From Ignavibacteria bacterium CG1_02_37_35 (lineage in GTDB: Bacteria; Bacteroidota; Ignavibacteria; Ignavibacteriales; Ignavibacteriaceae): a stretch of 36,775 nt of DNA. Under the pieces are notes generated by a model, which saw nothing but the letters and a program-made list of their open reading frames with translations, was not told where the DNA came from and made no database searches. Location: the NCBI GenBank assembly GCA_001871325.1, contig MNVA01000026.1, forward strand, positions 1 through 36,775, read 5' to 3'. A program made the position numbers and the translations under genes. Positions 34,479 to 36,775 of this stretch are shown in pieces (the first letter of the stretch is position 1; the number at the start of each line of letters is the position of its first letter).

Positions 34479-34954
34479 TTTTCATATCGTTCAATTATGG
34501 TTTGGATAATATTTGTGGTTGATTGATCGGTAACGAATGAAATAGTTTTTACTTCGCCGCCGTTTGCCTCAACAATGTCACGCCCGACAATTTTTTCTAT
34601 CGCCCAGTCTGCGCCTTTAATTAAAATGTCGGGAATCAATTCGCCGATTATTTCCTGCGGTGTGTCCTCATCAAATAAAGTAACGTAATCCACAGCTTTT
34701 AAGTTTGAAAGAATGAAAGCGCGCTCTTCTTCATTTACGATTGGACGTTTCGCCCCTTTTATTCTTTTAACAGAAGCGTCTGAATTTAAACCAAGAATTA
34801 AAACATCTCCGGCGGCTTTTGCTTTATTCAGATAATCAACATGTCCAGCATGAAGCACATCAAAACAGCCGTTGGTAAAAACTACTTTTTTGTTTTCAGC
34901 TTTTAAATTTTTGCGGATCGCCAAAATTTCTGCGCGTGTGTAGATCGGTTTCAT
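34475..34954 (-). CDS. rfaE2: D-glycero-beta-D-manno-heptose 1-phosphate adenylyltransferase
   Basis: A 159-residue nucleotidyltransferase corresponding to the C-terminal half of HldE. It transfers AMP from ATP to heptose 1-phosphate to make ADP-heptose for LPS inner core. The cytidylyltransferase-like motif is 'TNGCFDVLHAGHVDYL' (HxGH at H35-H38), followed by 'LILGLNSDASVKRIKG' and 'DILIKGADW', all typical. The kinase partner rfaE1 is a separate gene upstream, overlapping as ATGA. Length is normal for the stand-alone enzyme. Confidence 0.94.
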   Translation of the reverse strand: MKPIYTRAEILAIRKNLKAENKKVVFTNGCFDVLHAGHVDYLNKAKAAGDVLILGLNSDASVKRIKGAKRPIVNEEERAFILSNLKAVDYVTLFDEDTPQEIIGELIPDILIKGADWAIEKIVGRDIVEANGGEVKTISFVTDQSTTNIIQTIIERYEK

Positions 34955-35943
34955 TGCAGTTCTTCGCTTACGGTTGAGAATAGTTTTTCCAATTCGATAG
35001 GAATAATTCCAACTTCTTCACAAACTAATCCGCCGGCATAATTTGCAAGGTACGAAGCTTCTAAAATATTAGTACCCGCAGCGAGCGCCATGGTAAGGGT
35101 TGAAATGACCGTATCGCCTGCGCCGGAAACATCCGCGACTTTTCTTGCTTTCGTCGGCATGCGGTATTCTTTTCCTTTTTCAAAAACCGCAATGCCTCCT
35201 TCGCCAAGTGTTAGCAGAACATATTTTGCATTCAATTTTGTAAGAAGTTTTTTCCCGGCGGTAGTAACTTCGGCATCCGTTCTTATCTGCATTCCCAAAA
35301 CGTCACCCGCTTCTTTTCTGTTTGGTTTGAAAACCGTAACATTTTTGTAAGAGAAAAAATTAAGGAATTTCGGATCAACGGTAATTAAAATATTATTTTT
35401 GTTTGCAAGCGAAATAACTTTTTGAATTAGCTGCGGAGTTAGAATTCCTTTGTTGTAATCCTGCAAAATAATTCCGTCGAGAGAAGAAATATGTTCTTCG
35501 AGGAAAGTTAGAATTTTTTGCTGCGTTGCTTTGGAAATATATTCTTTACTTTCTTTATCAATTCTTACCACGTGCTGACTATCCGCAATCACACGTGTCT
35601 TAGCTGTTGTTGGTCTCGTTTCGTCAATAAGAATTCCTGTAGAGTCTATTCCTGATTCATCAAGCAGCGAAAGGAAAATTGAACCGTAATTTTCTTTGCC
35701 GATTATTCCAACGGGAAGAGGTTTTCCGCCAAGCCGTGCAATGTTAAGCGCGCAGTTTGCGGCGCCGCCGAAACGGTAAAATTCATTATCAACTTCTACA
35801 ACAGGAACGGGAGCTTCGGGAGAAATGCGTTTTACTTCGCCCCAAAAGTAACAGTCGAGCATCATATCGCCGATGACCGCAATTTTCTTTCCTTTAAAAT
35901 TCTTTTTGATCTTCTTTAACCGGGATTTTGAAAGAGTAACCAT
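34951..35943 (-). CDS. rfaE1: D-glycero-beta-D-manno-heptose 7-phosphate kinase
   Basis: A 330-residue PfkB-family sugar kinase matching the N-terminal half of HldE. It phosphorylates heptose 7-phosphate at position 1. The N-terminal substrate motifs 'GDMMLDCYFWGEVKRISPEAPVPV' (described by its ends) and 'RFGGAANCALNIARLGG' are typical. The catalytic loop is 'SGAGDTVISTL' with D277 as base, and 'LKPNRKE' type substrate loop appears as 'VFKPNRKEAGD'. It is the first gene of the overlapping set rfaE1, rfaE2, tamB, rnr. Its promoter must lie in the divergent spacer 35944-36194. Confidence 0.94.
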   Translation of the reverse strand: MVTLSKSRLKKIKKNFKGKKIAVIGDMMLDCYFWGEVKRISPEAPVPVVEVDNEFYRFGGAANCALNIARLGGKPLPVGIIGKENYGSIFLSLLDESGIDSTGILIDETRPTTAKTRVIADSQHVVRIDKESKEYISKATQQKILTFLEEHISSLDGIILQDYNKGILTPQLIQKVISLANKNNILITVDPKFLNFFSYKNVTVFKPNRKEAGDVLGMQIRTDAEVTTAGKKLLTKLNAKYVLLTLGEGGIAVFEKGKEYRMPTKARKVADVSGAGDTVISTLTMALAAGTNILEASYLANYAGGLVCEEVGIIPIELEKLFSTVSEELQ

Positions 35944-36105
35944 AGATTCTTTTACTTGTGATTTAATGATGCAAAGATAAGGAGAAAATCTCTGTAGGGA
36001 AAGATGCGAAAGCTTCTAATTACGGTGCCAAAATTTTTGTTCAAGAATCAGAAGTTAAAAATCAGAAGGTGATACAAAATCTTCAACATCTGATTTGCCA
36101 GAAGA

Positions 36106-36140
36106 GAACTGAATTCTGTGTTCTGAATTCCGAATTCTTT
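36106..36140. repeat. Five degenerate heptamers in the divergent spacer
   Basis: GAACTGA, ATTCTGT, GTTCTGA, ATTCCGA and ATTCTTT follow head to tail from 36106 to 36140, a strict 7-base period. A related 14-base repeat, AATCAGAAG at 36046 and 36060, lies a little upstream. Both are in the spacer between rfaE1 and the gene at 36195. Confidence 0.65.
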
Positions 36141-36194
36141 TTTATAAGTTTACCACAAGGATTTAAATAATTAATCAACTTTGGACGGCTTGTT

Positions 36195-36775
36195 ATGAAA
36201 AAGTTACCTCTTGTTTTTTTTCTCTTAACGGTATTTACCACTCTCTCCATTTCTCTATCCGCGTCAACCCAGGCAAATGCATTAAGCGAATATTCATCAG
36301 TGCAAAGTTTATTTGATGATGAAACCGACACTTTATATTATCTGCCGGATAGTGCAAAATTTATTGACAAATATGCCATCGCCGGTGAAATCTATTTTAA
36401 ACATACCCGCTTTTCTCCAAAAGAAGGTTGGGATTATTACAAAGTAAAAGAGATACAATTCCTTTTTTCTTCAATGGTTCTTGGGGATACATTGAAACAA
36501 ATCAGTTTTTACAAAGATACTTTGACAAACCTGGTTTATAGCCAGCATGTAAATGTTGTGCTTGATTCGTCAATGGTTTATCCTCATTGGTATTCAGTTC
36601 CGTTGTCAAATGAATTCCCAACTGTTGTGGGAATAATAGAAGTCCCGTTACCGATGAGCAACGTGTTCTCGTTATGTTTGCCGGAGAATTACCATTCAAG
36701 CGGAAATACTATTGGTTTCGGTGAGGCTTCACAAAGTTGGATCAAGATTGGTGATATGCCAATAAAATTAGTGAT
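36195..36775 (+). CDS. Secreted protein of unknown function, N-terminal part (3' end outside the window)
   Basis: An open frame from ATG 36195 to the window edge, 193 codons and two bases, without stop. The N-terminus is a clear signal peptide ('LPLVFFLLTVFTTLSISLSA', about residues 4-23). The rest is beta-rich, with 'TLYYLPDSAKFIDKYAIAGE', 'GWDYYKVKEIQFLFSS' and 'NVFSLCLPENYHSSGNT'. The segments 'AIAGEIYFKHTRFSP' and 'GFGEASQSWIKIGD' look like the opening strands of secreted peptidase-associated or type IX cargo proteins, but I cannot name a family. It is transcribed divergently from rfaE1. Frames on the opposite strand here are shadows. Confidence 0.75.
   Translation, partial: MKKLPLVFFLLTVFTTLSISLSASTQANALSEYSSVQSLFDDETDTLYYLPDSAKFIDKYAIAGEIYFKHTRFSPKEGWDYYKVKEIQFLFSSMVLGDTLKQISFYKDTLTNLVYSQHVNVVLDSSMVYPHWYSVPLSNEFPTVVGIIEVPLPMSNVFSLCLPENYHSSGNTIGFGEASQSWIKIGDMPIKLV

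Noticed and set aside
36083-36331. Minus-strand frame near the right end
   Set aside because: It overlaps the signal-peptide-bearing plus-strand gene at 36195 and the heptamer array, and has no family resemblance.

Overview
The window is AT-rich chromosomal DNA from a Gram-negative member of the Bacteroidota/Chlorobiota side of the tree, most likely an Ignavibacteria-type organism (inference). Pointers are a Bam/TamB outer membrane system, a secreted protein with a type IX-like C-terminal sorting domain, a bacilliredoxin (YtxJ), VCBS-repeat and TPR proteins, System I cytochrome c maturation genes and ADP-heptose synthesis genes. I see no rRNA, tRNA, CRISPR array, prophage or intact insertion sequence.

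Layout. 1-3068 (+): the end of a PstS-like binding protein, a secreted TPR protein and a PsbP-like lipoprotein, closed by a terminator. 3181-7680 (-): ytxJ with a CDF cation transporter, then rseP and dxr behind a CopD-like membrane protein. 7681-8486 holds no convincing gene; it has hairpin debris and, at its right end, three GTAAC-N5-GTTAC dyads followed by a sigma-54-like -24/-12 element. 8487-12211 (+): a lipoprotein, a cytosolic TPR protein and a GAF histidine kinase with a degenerate receiver. 12376-22433 (-): a tightly packed ten-gene run, bamD, thioesterase, VCBS-repeat protein, metalloprotease and ccmABCDEF. 22636-24080 (-): an unknown secreted protein and htpX. 24081-24495 is non-coding and full of inverted repeats. 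24496-27666 (-): a very large metalloprotease/PD40/Omp85-like fusion. 27859-35943 (-): rfaE1, rfaE2, tamB and rnr, each overlapping the next. From 36195 (+) a secreted protein runs off the window end.

Together the genes are mostly about building and policing the envelope: lipid precursor synthesis (dxr), LPS heptose (rfaE1/E2), outer membrane protein insertion (bamD, tamB, Omp85-like fusion), membrane proteolysis (rseP, htpX) and periplasmic cytochrome c assembly (ccm). The strongest points for a second look are the CxxxY variant of CcmE in a ccm locus without ccmG/H/I, the sigma-54-like promoter with three upstream dyads, heptameric repeat arrays in spacers (one containing the ccmA stop codon), the structured non-coding block at 24196-24477, and the protease-propeller-barrel fusion. 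Two real genes are easy to miss: ccmD (49 codons) and the truncated gene at the right edge.
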